A DNA stretch of 64,000 nucleotides from Achatina immaculata (GCA_009760885.1 CM019703.1:15333459-15397458), one strand, 5' to 3'; shown: positions 10,204 through 21,959, numbered from the stretch's first letter. Program-made: numbers and translations. Notes: generated by a model from the letters alone, not told the origin.

Positions 10204-11790
10204 GAATTCCCACGCGCTGAATCTAAGTCTAAAATGGCCAGAATTCCCACATGCCGAACCTAAGTCTAAGCTGGCCAGAAGTCTCACACGCTGAACCTAA
10301 GTCTAAGCTGGCCAGAATTCTCACACACTGAACCTAAGTCTAAGCTGGCCAGAAGTCTCACACACTGAACCTAAGTCTAAGCTGGCCAGAAGTCTCACAC
10401 GCTGAACCTAAGTCTAAGCTGGCCAGAAGTCTCACACACTGAACCTAAGTCTAAGCTGGCCAGAATTCTCACACGCTGAACCTAAGTCTAAGCTGGCCAG
10501 ATTTCTCACACGCTGAACCTAAGTATAAAATGGCCAGAATTCTCACACACTGAACCTAAATCTAAGCTGGCCAGAATTCTTAAACGCTGAACCTAAGTAT
10601 AAAATGGCCAGAATTCTCACACGCTGAACCTAAGTCTAAGCTGGCCAGAATTCTCACACGCTGAACCTAAGTATAAAATGGCCAGAATTCCCACATGCTG
10701 AACCTAAGTCTAAGCTGGCCAGAAGTCTCACACGCTGAACCTAAGTCTAAGCTGGCCAGATTTCTCACACGCTGAACCTAAGTCTAAGCTGGCCAGAATT
10801 CTCACACGCTGAACCTAAGTCTAAGCTGGCCAGATTTCTCACACGCTGAACCTAAGTATAAAATGGCCAGAATTCTCACACACTGAACCTAAATCTAAGC
10901 TGGCCAGAATTCTTAAACGCTGAACCTAAGTATAAAATGGCCAGAATTCTCACACACTGAACCTAAGTCTAAGTTGCCTAGAATTCTCACACACTGAACC
11001 TAAGTCTAAGCTGCCCAGAATTCTCACACACTGAACCTAAGTCTAAGCTGGCCAGAATTCTCACACGCTGAACCTAAGTCTAAGCTGGCCAGAATTCCCA
11101 CATGCCGAACCTAAGTCTAAGCTGGCCAGAATTCTCACACGCTGAACCTAAGTCTAAGCTGGCCAGAATTCTCACACGCTGAACCTAAGTCTAAGCTGGC
11201 CAGATTTCTCACACGCTGAACCTAAGTATAAAATGGCCAGAATTCTCACACACTGAACCTAAATCTAAGCTGGCCAGAATTCTTAAACGCTGAACCTAAG
11301 TATAAAATGGCCAGAATTCTCACACACTGAACCTAAGTCTAAGTTGCCTAGAATTCTCACACACTGAACCTAAGTCTAAGCTGCCCAGAATTCTCACACA
11401 CTGAACCTAAGTCTAAGCTGGCCAGAATTCTCACACGCTGAACCTAAGTCTAAGCTGGCCAGAATTCCCACATGCCGAACCTAAGTCTAAGCTGGCCAGA
11501 ATTCTCACACGCTGAACCTAAGTCTAAGCTGGCCAGATTTCTCACACGCTGAACCTAAGTATAAAATGGCCAGAATTCTCACACACTGAACCTAAATCTA
11601 AGCTGGCCAGAATTCTTAAACGCTGAACCTAAGTATAAAATGGCCAGAATTCTCACACGCTGAACCTAAGTCTAAGTTGCCTAGAATTCTCACACACTGA
11701 ACCTAAGTCTAAGCTGCCCAGAATTCTCACACACTGAACCTAAGTCTAAGCTGCCCAGAATTCTCACACACTGAACCTAAGTGTAAACTG
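10204..11790. repeat. 37-bp minisatellite with higher-order structure, about 43 copies
   Basis: The unit is GAATTCTCACACGCTGAACC followed by TAAGTCTAAGCTGGCCA. Distinct monomer variants recur in fixed order: TTTCTC, then GTATAAAATGG, then AAATCTAAG, then TCTTAAACG, then GTTGCCTAG, then CTGCCCAG. The AAATCTAAG variant sits at 10558, 10891, 11261 and 11594, so blocks of 9, 10 and 9 monomers (333, 370, 333 bp) repeat. The last monomer forms the left edge of the 1857-bp duplication. Confidence 0.9.
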
Positions 11791-12314
11791 GGTGATCCTT
11801 CTTGCAAATACTGGCCAAATCATCCTCCAACCGATTTCACTTGTTGCTTTTTTTTTTCCTTAACTAAGTTTTTCTAACGGGATTAGGCCAAAATCTCATA
11901 AGGAAATGAATTTAAATGAGTAATTGGTTTTACTTGATAAACTGGACACACTTAGTTTCATTCCAAGACTTGCTAATGATCCAGTTCAGAGCGATACTGT
12001 TCAGCTCAAACTGAAATTCAGAATCTCAATGTTAGCTTTGGCAGTGAGACATTCAGATGATCAAATTTGGCTTACCGCAAAAGGGACAATAAAATGATCG
12101 AATTCATTTTTCTACAAGGAAGTTCATGTGGTGAAATTTTATCCTTAATAAATTATCTGTCACATGAACTACCCAAGGTTATCAGCAAATGTTACCGCTT
12201 AAATTCAACCGTGATATCAACATATTAACCATTTAAATTATTGGGGTCCGCTTCTCGGGTTGTCTAATATAACAGTGAATAATAAAAAAAAAACTATGAA
12301 ATATTTAGCATTTC

Positions 12315-12629
12315 TTGCATCAAATTCATCCGGAAAATGCAATTGAAATTCCGAAGCCGTGCCTCAGATGGATTCCCCATGAGGAATCCCTTGTCTGGCT
12401 CTCTGTCCGACGAATTCCCGACTCGCAGCTGGCAGAAAGAAATAGGAAACGAGCAATTTACGAGCTTGTTCCGCATGTCCCGACCAGTGAAAAGAGTAAA
12501 ATTCATAGATTGAAAAACTGTCAGTGGAAAAAAAAAATAGAAAAGGAAGAGGAAAGAGATGTGGCACAAAATGTCACAAATGTCGAGAGACAAACCCGGA
12601 AAGCCGGAGAGCTTAAAAGAAGAGTTTAA
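12315..12629 (+). other. Unassigned 104-codon open frame (duplicated at 14172)
   Basis: An open frame of 104 codons, lysine/arginine- and glutamate-rich in its second half. It has no motif I recognise, no upstream regulatory signal and no exon boundary. It overlaps an equally long frame on the other strand. The last part abuts the LINE A fragment. I list it only because it is one of the longer non-repetitive frames. It is probably not a gene. Confidence 0.15.
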
Positions 12630-12870
12630 TTATGAGAAGGAATAGAAAGTAGTAATGTATGTATGAGTGAAAGGACCAACAGGCCGAAGAAAAAGAGGCA
12701 GACCACGTGAAACTCTAAAGAGGATATTGTTAAGAGGGGCCAAATTAATAGGCATAAAATCCCCTGATGAGGTGAAAAGCTCTCTGAAAACAGGAAAAAT
12801 TGACGAGCTACCTTGCAAGCTCTATGTGACGTTTAACGGCACGGGAAGGATATAAGATATAAGATATATA
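12610..12870 (+). mobile_element. LINE family A 3' end fragment (A2a)
   Basis: Encodes the family A C-terminal segment with KRGRPRETLKR and the region ending at CTCTATGTGACGTTTAACGG. The terminal (ATAAGAT)n-type tail follows at 12850-12870. The segment upstream of KRGRPRE is degraded and out of frame. It is repeated at 14467-14727 by the 1857-bp duplication. Confidence 0.8.
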
Positions 12871-13069
12871 AGAAAGTACCAAGGAGATTGAAAAGTAATG
12901 TATAAATATGCTTCTTGGCGAAAAGTAGAATGATAAGCAAAAATGTAAGTCTTGAGACGTGGTGGGTATAAGACGCGAAAAGAATTGTCTGAAATGCTGT
13001 GTAATAGCCGTAGACGCCTGACACAGGCGCTGTTATAAATAGTGGAATTTGGTTTTAAACTGGAAGGAA

Positions 13070-13110
<41 letters not shown>

Positions 13111-13195
13111 ACGAATGAGCAAACTTTATTTTCAAAGGGTTAAGAATTAGGCACGCAGTCCCGTCTGCCCTTCATCTTACAGTTTTCACTCAAGT
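13070..13195 (-). repeat. (GA)n plus SINE-like block J
   Basis: A (GA)n run at about 13072-13106 is followed by AACTTTATTTTCAAAGGGTT and AAGAATTAGGCACGCAGTCC. A related block is at 41177-41275 (CTTTATTTCAAAAGGGCTAA), also next to a (GA)n run. The shared junction suggests the 3' end of a retroposon read on the minus strand. The family is not identified. A duplicate lies at 14927-15052. Confidence 0.5.
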
Positions 13196-13354
13196 CACAG
13201 TCATTCAGCATTAGTTACTGGACATAATAAGCTGTGAGAAAGCAAGCAAACAAGTAAATAAATAATAAACCATCTCTTGTCCACACACTCCACATTCTGG
13301 TTTATGTAACTACATGAAATAAAAGTAATTACATTCTCACATTCATTCTAAACT

Positions 13355-13362
13355 AACAGACA

Positions 13363-13399
<37 letters not shown>

Positions 13400-13416
13400 A
13401 CAGACAGACAGACAGA
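13355..13416. repeat. (CAGG)n(CAGA)n microsatellite
   Basis: Tetranucleotide run of CAGA, CAGG and again CAGA units. It is present with the same length in the duplicate at about 15212-15273. Confidence 0.9.
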
Positions 13417-13625
13417 CACGATTAAAACAGAATTTAAAATATTTTAAAAATTACACGCTTAGAATCAGAGAAGCAAACACATCATAAAAAAAAAATAATA
13501 ATAAAACTTCTGTTTTACAACACAACCCTTTGATGAAAGCGTTAAATATTACTTTTGAAGCACATTTTTCACAGAGCGAGATGGAGAGAAGTATAAGAAA
13601 ATATTTCTTTCTTGAGTGAAGGCAT

Positions 13626-14926
13626 CACTGAACCTAAGTGTAAACTGGGTGATCCTTCTTGCAAATACTGGCCAAATCATCCTCCAACCGATTTCACTTG
13701 TTGCTTTTTTTTTTCCTTAACTAAGTTTTTCTAACGGGATTAGGCCAAAATCTCATAAGGAAATGAATTTAAATGAGTAATTGGTTTTACTTGATAAACT
13801 GGACACACTTAGTTTCATTCCAAGACTTGCTAATGATCCAGTTCAGAGCGATACTGTTCAGCTCAAACTGAAATTCAGAATCTCAATGTTAGCTTTGGCA
13901 GTGAGACATTCAGATGATCAAATTTGGCTTACCGCAAAAGGGACAATAAAATGATCGAATTCATTTTTCTACAAGGAAGTTCATGTGGTGAAATTTTATC
14001 CTTAATAAATTATCTGTCACATGAACTACCCAAGGTTATCAGCAAATGTTACCGCTTAAATTCAACCGTGATATCAACATATTAACCATTTAAATTATTG
14101 GGGTCCGCTTCTCGGGTTGTCTAATATAACAGTGAATAATAAAAAAAAAACTATGAAATATTTAGCATTTCTTGCATCAAATTCATCCGGAAAATGCAAT
14201 TGAAATTCCGAAGCCGTGCCTCAGATGGATTCCCCATGAGGAATCCCTTGTCTGGCTCTCTGTCCGACGAATTCCCGACTCGCAGCTGGCAGAAAGAAAT
14301 AGGAAACGAGCAATTTACGAGCTTGTTCCGCATGTCCCGACCAGTGAAAAGAGTAAAATTCATAGATTGAAAAACTGTCAGTGGAAAAAAAAAATAGAAA
14401 AGGAAGAGGAAAGAGATGTGGCACAAAATGTCACAAATGTCGAGAGACAAACCCGGAAAGCCGGAGAGCTTAAAAGAAGAGTTTAATTATGAGAAGGAAT
14501 AGAAAGTAGTAATGTATGTATGAGTGAAAGGACCAACAGGCCGAAGAAAAAGAGGCAGACCACGTGAAACTCTAAAGAGGATATTGTTAAGAGGGGCCAA
14601 ATTAATAGGCATAAAATCCCCTGATGAGGTGAAAAGCTCTCTGAAAACAGGAAAAATTGACGAGCTACCTTGCAAGCTCTATGTGACGTTTAACGGCACG
14701 GGAAGGATATAAGATATAAGATATATAAGAAAGTACCAAGGAGATTGAAAAGTAATGTATAAATATGCTTCTTGGCGAAAAGTAGAATGATAAGCAAAAA
14801 TGTAAGTCTTGAGACGTGGTGGGTATAAGACGCGAAAAGAATTGTCTGAAATGCTGTGTAATAGCCGTAGACGCCTGACACAGGCGCTGTTATAAATAGT
14901 GGAATTTGGTTTTAAACTGGAAGGAA

Positions 14927-14967
<41 letters not shown>

Positions 14968-15219
14968 ACGAATGAGCAAACTTTATTTTCAAAGGGTTAA
15001 GAATTAGGCACGCAGTCCCGTCTGCCCTTCATCTTACAGTTTTCACTCAAGTCACAGTCATTCAGCATTAGTTACTGGACATAATAAGCTGTGAGAAAGC
15101 AAGCAAACAAGTAAATAAATAATAAACCATCTCTTGTCCACACACTCCACATTCTGGTTTATGTAACTACATGAAATAAAAGTAATTACATTCTCACATT
15201 CATTCTAAACTAACAGACA

Positions 15220-15256
<37 letters not shown>

Positions 15257-15482
15257 ACAGACAGACAGACAGACACGATTAAAACAGAATTTAAAATATT
15301 TTAAAAATTACACGCTTAGAATCAGAGAAGCAAACACATCATAAAAAAAAAATAATAATAAAACTTCTGTTTTACAACACAACCCTTTGATGAAAGCGTT
15401 AAATATTACTTTTGAAGCACATTTTTCACAGAGCGAGATGGAGAGAAGTATAAGAAAATATTTCTTTCTTGAGTGAAGGCAT
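13626..15482. repeat. 1857-bp direct tandem duplication, copy 2
   Basis: Second copy of 11769-13625. The unit starts CACTGAACC and the DNA just after copy 2 reads CAGTGAACG, a 7/8-base microhomology at the junction. It contains the duplicate LINE A 3' end (14467-14727), the unassigned frame (14172-14486) and the microsatellites. Its last 76 bp (15407-15482) are also the first 76 bp of the 1707-bp duplication. Confidence 0.95.
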
Positions 15483-17113
15483 CAGTGAACGTTTACAGAA
15501 AGTTTCAGAGGGGAGTTGTTTTGTTTCCAAATGGCGAACTGACGAGTTCGTTTTTTATTTGTTGTTGGTCGTATCAAGAGCACGTGTGTTGTCATAGTTA
15601 GATAAGTGAAACCTGGAGACATACTGTGGGCGGTGAAAGTGAAAGTTATCGTGAGAAACCAAACAACAATCTTATCTGGCTATTTTTAAAACACCAGTGA
15701 ATAGTTACGAAAACCGGTGGGAGAACAGGTGGTAATTTACTACATCCGGAAACAGCAAGTCAAATGGTATGGCCACATTACACGACTACAACCAGACTAT
15801 ACCAGCAAAGGAGGAAAAAAAAAACATTCACACTAAGAACTGTGGTTAACAAAGGAAGGGGCCGCCTACGCAAGAGATGGTGGGAGGAAATTACAGAAAC
15901 CTTAAATATCCAGTTACGGGAAGCAAAGTGCCGAGCCCCATCAAGACGTTCTGTTCCTCCCATAAACACTGAAAGGTATGTTAGGGAGGAGACAAGAAAG
16001 CCGCGAAGAAATGTTTCTGTCATGAATGGTTGAAGGAACATGACCTCAGTGTTATGTGGAACCTGAAATTGCTGATCACTTCTGCTTACTTAACAACTAC
16101 CTATCTAAATCTCAACCACAGCTGGACTTGACAGTTTCAGTTAGTTTATGAGCATAGGCAGTGCTTTGCAGTTTGTCAAAGACTGCAGGGCTGTTGAACC
16201 ACATTCGGAAAATCATCCTAGTTGAGGACCTGGCGAGGATAGCGCGCCGAGTGGGAGTGAGGATCTGGTCTAGAAAACGCGAACAAATTAGAGGGAGAAG
16301 AAGTTAAATGCGTTAATTGGAAAACGTGCTCCTTCACAAAAAAAACTTAATTAAGCCGAAAGAATTAGCCAGTTTTTGTGATGTGCTGTAAGAACGTAAT
16401 CGAAGAGGTGTGCGTTTGAAGTTAAAGAGCGATTATTCCGAAGATAATAAGGAAAAAGAAAAAAAAAGATGGTAAAGAAGAGTGAGATAAGGACAAAGTG
16501 AATAAACGGAGCAGCCACGAACGTAGGGAGATTTAATCTTCTGTTACGTGACCATAATCACAGCTTCTAAGATTACACACTGCTATTTATAGCAGAATAT
16601 GGCATGTGTTACAGAACGCATGTCTTGCCCTGTCTGTAAACGGAATAGATAAATACAAGCCAGCGCCTAGTGAAAAGAGAAGATAATAATGTACATAAAG
16701 ATTGTGTAAATCGTTAGAAATACCAATATAAGCTTGCCCTTTTGTGTTAGGAGGCGACAGAGTTTGAAAGAAGTATTTCTCAGCCGACGCTGTGTGGAGC
16801 TATTCAGGTGGTATCAGCAAGATCTTATGATGATGTTAGCATAGTTTCTGTGGTGGCACAAGGGAGTGTACTAGTATATGTGGGCACACACACAAACATA
16901 TATAAGCGAGGGCTACAGCTGATCTGACAGACTGACAGAGAATATTCTGCTGTACTCACAGCCCTTTAATCTAGCCGGTCTCTGCACTTAATAATGATGT
17001 TGATGCCCCTTGCGTGTTGAAGATAGAGCCACGGATATTTAGTTTTAGACAGACGTTTGTTATATAAAAATGTTCTTGAAATATGCTAACCCTCGCCTGC
17101 TATAGACAACCTC
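15407..17113. repeat. 1707-bp direct tandem duplication, copy 1
   Basis: Identical, as far as compared, to 17114-18820 at a constant offset of 1707. The unit starts TACTTTTGAAG and the DNA after copy 2 reads TACTTCTTGTG, a 5-base microhomology. It contains a LINE C-terminal remnant at 15745-16033 and otherwise unrecognised DNA. Confidence 0.95.
15745..16033 (+). pseudogene. LINE C-terminal remnant (duplicated at 17452)
   Basis: The frame around 15750-16030 encodes KQQVKWYGHITRL, later GRGRLRKRWWEEI and LREAKC. The order WYGH-TR, then a GR-R-RKRW basic block, matches the C-terminal tail of RTE-like LINE polyproteins. No reverse transcriptase precedes it. The copy at 17452-17740 is the same sequence, duplicated with the 1707-bp unit. 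It belongs to a LINE family different from A, B and D. Confidence 0.5.
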
Positions 17114-18820
17114 TACTTTTGAAGCACATTTTTCACAGAGCGAGATGGAGAGAAGTATAAGAAAATATTTCTTTCTTGAGTGAAGGCATCAGTGAACGTT
17201 TACAGAAAGTTTCAGAGGGGAGTTGTTTTGTTTCCAAATGGCGAACTGACGAGTTCGTTTTTTATTTGTTGTTGGTCGTATCAAGAGCACGTGTGTTGTC
17301 ATAGTTAGATAAGTGAAACCTGGAGACATACTGTGGGCGGTGAAAGTGAAAGTTATCGTGAGAAACCAAACAACAATCTTATCTGGCTATTTTTAAAACA
17401 CCAGTGAATAGTTACGAAAACCGGTGGGAGAACAGGTGGTAATTTACTACATCCGGAAACAGCAAGTCAAATGGTATGGCCACATTACACGACTACAACC
17501 AGACTATACCAGCAAAGGAGGAAAAAAAAAACATTCACACTAAGAACTGTGGTTAACAAAGGAAGGGGCCGCCTACGCAAGAGATGGTGGGAGGAAATTA
17601 CAGAAACCTTAAATATCCAGTTACGGGAAGCAAAGTGCCGAGCCCCATCAAGACGTTCTGTTCCTCCCATAAACACTGAAAGGTATGTTAGGGAGGAGAC
17701 AAGAAAGCCGCGAAGAAATGTTTCTGTCATGAATGGTTGAAGGAACATGACCTCAGTGTTATGTGGAACCTGAAATTGCTGATCACTTCTGCTTACTTAA
17801 CAACTACCTATCTAAATCTCAACCACAGCTGGACTTGACAGTTTCAGTTAGTTTATGAGCATAGGCAGTGCTTTGCAGTTTGTCAAAGACTGCAGGGCTG
17901 TTGAACCACATTCGGAAAATCATCCTAGTTGAGGACCTGGCGAGGATAGCGCGCCGAGTGGGAGTGAGGATCTGGTCTAGAAAACGCGAACAAATTAGAG
18001 GGAGAAGAAGTTAAATGCGTTAATTGGAAAACGTGCTCCTTCACAAAAAAAACTTAATTAAGCCGAAAGAATTAGCCAGTTTTTGTGATGTGCTGTAAGA
18101 ACGTAATCGAAGAGGTGTGCGTTTGAAGTTAAAGAGCGATTATTCCGAAGATAATAAGGAAAAAGAAAAAAAAAGATGGTAAAGAAGAGTGAGATAAGGA
18201 CAAAGTGAATAAACGGAGCAGCCACGAACGTAGGGAGATTTAATCTTCTGTTACGTGACCATAATCACAGCTTCTAAGATTACACACTGCTATTTATAGC
18301 AGAATATGGCATGTGTTACAGAACGCATGTCTTGCCCTGTCTGTAAACGGAATAGATAAATACAAGCCAGCGCCTAGTGAAAAGAGAAGATAATAATGTA
18401 CATAAAGATTGTGTAAATCGTTAGAAATACCAATATAAGCTTGCCCTTTTGTGTTAGGAGGCGACAGAGTTTGAAAGAAGTATTTCTCAGCCGACGCTGT
18501 GTGGAGCTATTCAGGTGGTATCAGCAAGATCTTATGATGATGTTAGCATAGTTTCTGTGGTGGCACAAGGGAGTGTACTAGTATATGTGGGCACACACAC
18601 AAACATATATAAGCGAGGGCTACAGCTGATCTGACAGACTGACAGAGAATATTCTGCTGTACTCACAGCCCTTTAATCTAGCCGGTCTCTGCACTTAATA
18701 ATGATGTTGATGCCCCTTGCGTGTTGAAGATAGAGCCACGGATATTTAGTTTTAGACAGACGTTTGTTATATAAAAATGTTCTTGAAATATGCTAACCCT
18801 CGCCTGCTATAGACAACCTC
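17114..18820. repeat. 1707-bp direct tandem duplication, copy 2
   Basis: Second copy of 15407-17113, including the LINE remnant at 17452-17740. It begins with a third copy of the 76-bp block shared with the 1857-bp unit (13550-13625 and 15407-15482). Confidence 0.95.
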
Positions 18821-19564
18821 TACTTCTTGTGCTGTCTTTCAGCTACATGATCTCAGTGGAGATATGTGTGCGCCAATACTCTGAAAACGGAGCAACCGTT
18901 TAGAATCTCTCAAATCAAGCTGTTCTCTTCTCCCCCTCCCTCTTTCACCTCTCTCTCTCTCTTGCTCACCCTAAAAGTTGAGTGATAAAGGGCAGAATGT
19001 TAGACAGGCCTGTGTGCTCAATTCTTTACCTTTTGAAAATTAATGACGTTCTCTCCCTCTCTGTCTCTTCCCTCCCCTCCCCCCCCCCCCCAACCTCTCT
19101 CATCTCACTTTCTCTTTCTTACTCTTCTTATATGGCCCATTAAACCTCCCATAACAAATATTGCCTCCTTCATTCAGTCACTTGAAAGCAATCACGTCTA
19201 CTTCCGGCCACCTTATCGTCTCTAGCGTTCCTCCATAGTCCCTAGGCACATATTCTCATTTTTTAAGATACCCTCTGGTTACACACACATCAATTCCGGC
19301 AGTACTGGCTTAGATTACTTTGCTTCGACATCTTCGTGTCCATCTATCTTATGAGCTCATGTTATTTCTCACCTTCCTAACTCTCTGTTTTCTTGTTCTT
19401 CTCTTTTTCTTCATCTTCATTTCCTTTTTTTTCACCTTTTCTCTTCCCTGTCTGTTTTAAAGCTTTTAAAGCTTCCCTTAAATATTCTTTCCTTTTTTTT
19501 CCTTTTTCTTTCCTGTTTCCTTTTTTTTTTCCTTCTGCTCCTTTTTTTTTTTTGGTCTGCTTCA
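18821..19564. other. Pyrimidine-rich region without a gene
   Basis: CT-rich stretches at 18925-18965 and 19045-19125, and long T/C runs at 19380-19560. Open frames here are low-complexity. Confidence 0.6.
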
Positions 19565-20460
19565 GTTGTTGTAAGCTTGTTTGATACATGTGAGATGTTG
19601 TTGTTTGCTTTATATATGTGAGCTGTTGTTATAAGTTTGCTTCATATATGTGAGCTGTTGTTATAAGTTTGCTTCATATATGTGAGCTGTTGTTATAAGT
19701 TTGCTTCATATATGTGAGCTGTTGTTATAAGTTTGCTTCATATATGTGAGCTGTTGTTATAAGTTTGCTTCATATATGTGAGCTGTTGTTATAAGTTTGC
19801 TTCATATATGTGAGCTGTTGTTATAAGTTTGCTTCATATATGTGAGCTGTTGTTATAAGTTTGCTTCATATATGTGAGCTGTTGTTATAAGTTTGCTTCA
19901 TATATGTGAGCTGTTGTTATAAGTTTGCTTCATATATGTGAGCTGTTGTTATAAGTTTGCTTCATATATGTGAGCTGTTGTTATAAGTTTGCTTCATATA
20001 TGTGAGCTGTTGTTATAAGTTTGCTTCATATATGTGAGCTGTTGTTATAAGTTTGCTTCATATATGTGAGCTGTTGTTATAAGTTTGCTTCATATATGTG
20101 AGCTGTTGTTATAAGTTTGCTTCATATATGTGAGCTGTTGTTATAAGTTTGCTTCATATATGTGAGCTGTTGTTATAAGTTTGCTTCATATATGTGAGCT
20201 GTTGTTATAAGTTTGCTTCATATATGTGAGCTGTTGTTATAAGTTTGCTTCATATATGTGAGCTGTTGTTATAAGTTTGCTTCATATATGTGAGCTGTTG
20301 TTATAAGTTTGCTTCATATATGTGAGCTGTTGTTATAAGTTTGCTTCATATATGTGAGCTGTTGTTATAAGTTTGCTTCATATATGTGAGCTGTTGTTAT
20401 AAGTTTGCTTCATATATGTGAGCTGTTGTTATAAGTTTGCTTCATATATGTGAGCAGTTG
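19565..20460. repeat. 32-bp minisatellite, about 27 copies, very uniform
   Basis: The unit is TTATAAGTTTGCTTCATATA followed by TGTGAGCTGTTG. From 19621 to about 20450 I see no internal differences between units. The first two units are diverged and the last ends in GAGCAGTTG. Confidence 0.95.
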
Positions 20461-20523
20461 CATAGAGACGCTAATAAGATTGTTGCATGGAAGAAACTTT
20501 CATCAAGACTAACAAAAAAATCA

Positions 20524-20680
20524 TAAGTTAGTAGAACCGGCGATGTTATTAGGCCAAGTTAGTAGAACCGGCGATGTTATTAGGCCAAGTTAGTAGAACC
20601 GGCGATGTTATTAGGCCAAGTTAATAGAACCGGCGATGTTATTAGGCCAAGTTAGTAGAACCGGCGATGTTATTAGGCCA
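20524..20680. repeat. 31-bp tandem repeat, 5 copies
   Basis: The unit is AAGTTAGTAGAACCGGCGAT followed by GTTATTAGGCC. One copy has AATAG in place of AGTAG. Confidence 0.95.
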
Positions 20681-20974
20681 ACTAGGCGACCGCTTACAGG
20701 ACAGACCTCAGAATGATGCAGTACAGACCTTTAAGAAGAGAATTTTTACATGTGTTAGTTAGCCCTTCTTAGAGCTCAGTACTGGCAGCTGGTCAAGGCA
20801 TATCATAGCTGTCATGGTATTTTCACTTGATGCTCTGGTACAACAGTCTTGCTCAGCCAGAACATTGGCTGACCTTTACGCCCTGATGGGAACCCAAAAG
20901 TCTTTAATTGTTAGGCCAGCCAGGGGAAGTAATTGAAGCTGCTGTAGAATTCTTCATTAATGATTTAACGCTCC
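20681..20974. other. No recognised feature
   Basis: No gene or repeat recognised. It may include upstream, unrecognisable Penelope-like sequence. Confidence 0.4.
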
Positions 20975-21510
20975 TTTTCTAGATTCTTATCACGATATCA
21001 CCGTTTGTTGGCATACAAAAACGTAAGCCAAACCGTAAGGGCATCCTCGTCCACATCCACTTGAAGCGGAGCCTTACATATGTTGGTACCAGAAAATGTA
21101 ACCCAACTCCCACCCCTGGCGTTACTTGCCCTTTAGTTTGGGAAACGAAAAGATCACCTTTCCCAAAACTATCCTCACTCTTCATGAGGGATTCACATGC
21201 GAGTCCTTTAATGTGTTATATGTCATCGTATGCAAAAGATACAGGATAACGTATATTGGTGAGACTGGCCTCATATTAGGGAACCGCATGCAGAAACGTC
21301 TGTACGATATCGCCCAGCATAATTCGAAACCAGTCCCAAATCATTTGAATGGGCCCAACCACAGAGGCAAATCTGATTTTCTGGCAACACCCATCAAACA
21401 GTGTCACGCAGATGACACAAGCCACCTAGCTTGAGAACCGCTACATTCAGGATTATGGGACGCTGGAACCATACGGGTTAAACTCGTTATTCAGTTACAC
21501 CTAACATTCT
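20975..21510 (+). pseudogene. Penelope-like element GIY-YIG endonuclease fragment (PLE1)
   Basis: The frame from 21126 encodes FPKTILTLHEGFTCESFNVL, then the GIY-YIG-type segment VLYVIVCKRYRITYIGETG (about 21211-21270), the following basic segment ending in RLYDIAQHNSKPVPNHLNGP, and KQCHADD. After a stop near 21433 the closing QDYGTLEPYGLNSLFSYT segment appears in another frame (about 21445-21500). This order is the C-terminal endonuclease of Penelope-like retroelements, which nicks DNA for insertion. The usual RLGDRFREH-like segment is altered to LGNRMQKRL. The reverse transcriptase part is not present. An earlier frame (21061-21249) holds the cysteine-containing segment before it. It is broken and 5'-truncated. 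Confidence 0.75.
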
Positions 21511-21912
21511 CCTCTTCAACAATTATAATCCCTCTCCACTAAGCTCCACTTCCTTCTCACTTGTTACACATAGTTCAGAACCTCCTCACCTCATCATATT
21601 ACAATCCCTCTACCCTAACTATAATCATCTATTTTACCTTCTCCTGGCTAGGTTAACATTGTACCACTCTCTCTTCCCTCCACGGTTTCCCCACCCACCA
21701 CCCCCAGTTACAACCCACCGACTACACAGCACAGGTCCCTATTTAAACAGTCTCTACGCCCTACCATGCCCATTTCTGACACACAGCGTCGGACAAGCCA
21801 CATCTTCTTACAGTTACAGCTAAGTGCTCTACTCATTATTAATTTTTTTTTATTCATTCACGTGAATCCTATCTCACTCCACTCTCTATTTCTTCGTCCT
21901 GTATGTTGTTGT
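21511..21912. other. Probable 3' region of PLE1
   Basis: C- and T-rich DNA between the endonuclease end and the hammerhead-like motif. PLE2 has a gap of similar length in the same relative place, so this is likely the untranslated tail of the element. Confidence 0.4.
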
Positions 21913-21940
21913 ATGATTAAGGCTCACGCCGAAACGTCAC
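21913..21940 (+). other. Hammerhead-ribozyme-like motif of PLE1
   Basis: Reads TGATTAAGGCTCACGCCGAA followed by ACGTC: a CTGATGA-like box (altered), a GGC-TCAC-GCC stem-loop, then GAAA and CGTC. Penelope-like elements are known to carry hammerhead motifs of this kind near their ends. The core box is mutated, so activity is unlikely. Confidence 0.45.
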
Positions 21941-21959
21941 AACTTTGTAATGGTTAAGT

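Larger units (their letters stand above)
11769..13625. repeat. 1857-bp direct tandem duplication, copy 1
   Basis: Identical in every stretch compared to 13626-15482. The offset is 1857 at both ends and at the (GA)n run, so even microsatellite and poly-A lengths agree. Contents: a few bases of the 37-bp array, unrecognised DNA, a LINE A 3' end, a (GA)n/SINE-like J block and a (CAGG)n/(CAGA)n tract. Confidence 0.95.

Noticed and set aside
10204..11790. CRISPR-like array
   Set aside because: Units are direct head-to-tail copies with no unique spacers, and the DNA is from an animal genome by its retroelements.
12294..12593. Duplicated 99-codon minus-strand frame as a gene pair
   Set aside because: Its duplication is explained by the 1857-bp unit; the hydrophobic and phenylalanine-rich run comes from an A/G-rich plus strand, and no family is recognisable.
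15778..16041. Minus-strand 87-codon frame in the 1707-bp unit
   Set aside because: Opposite strand of the LINE C-terminal remnant, whose plus-strand motifs are recognisable.
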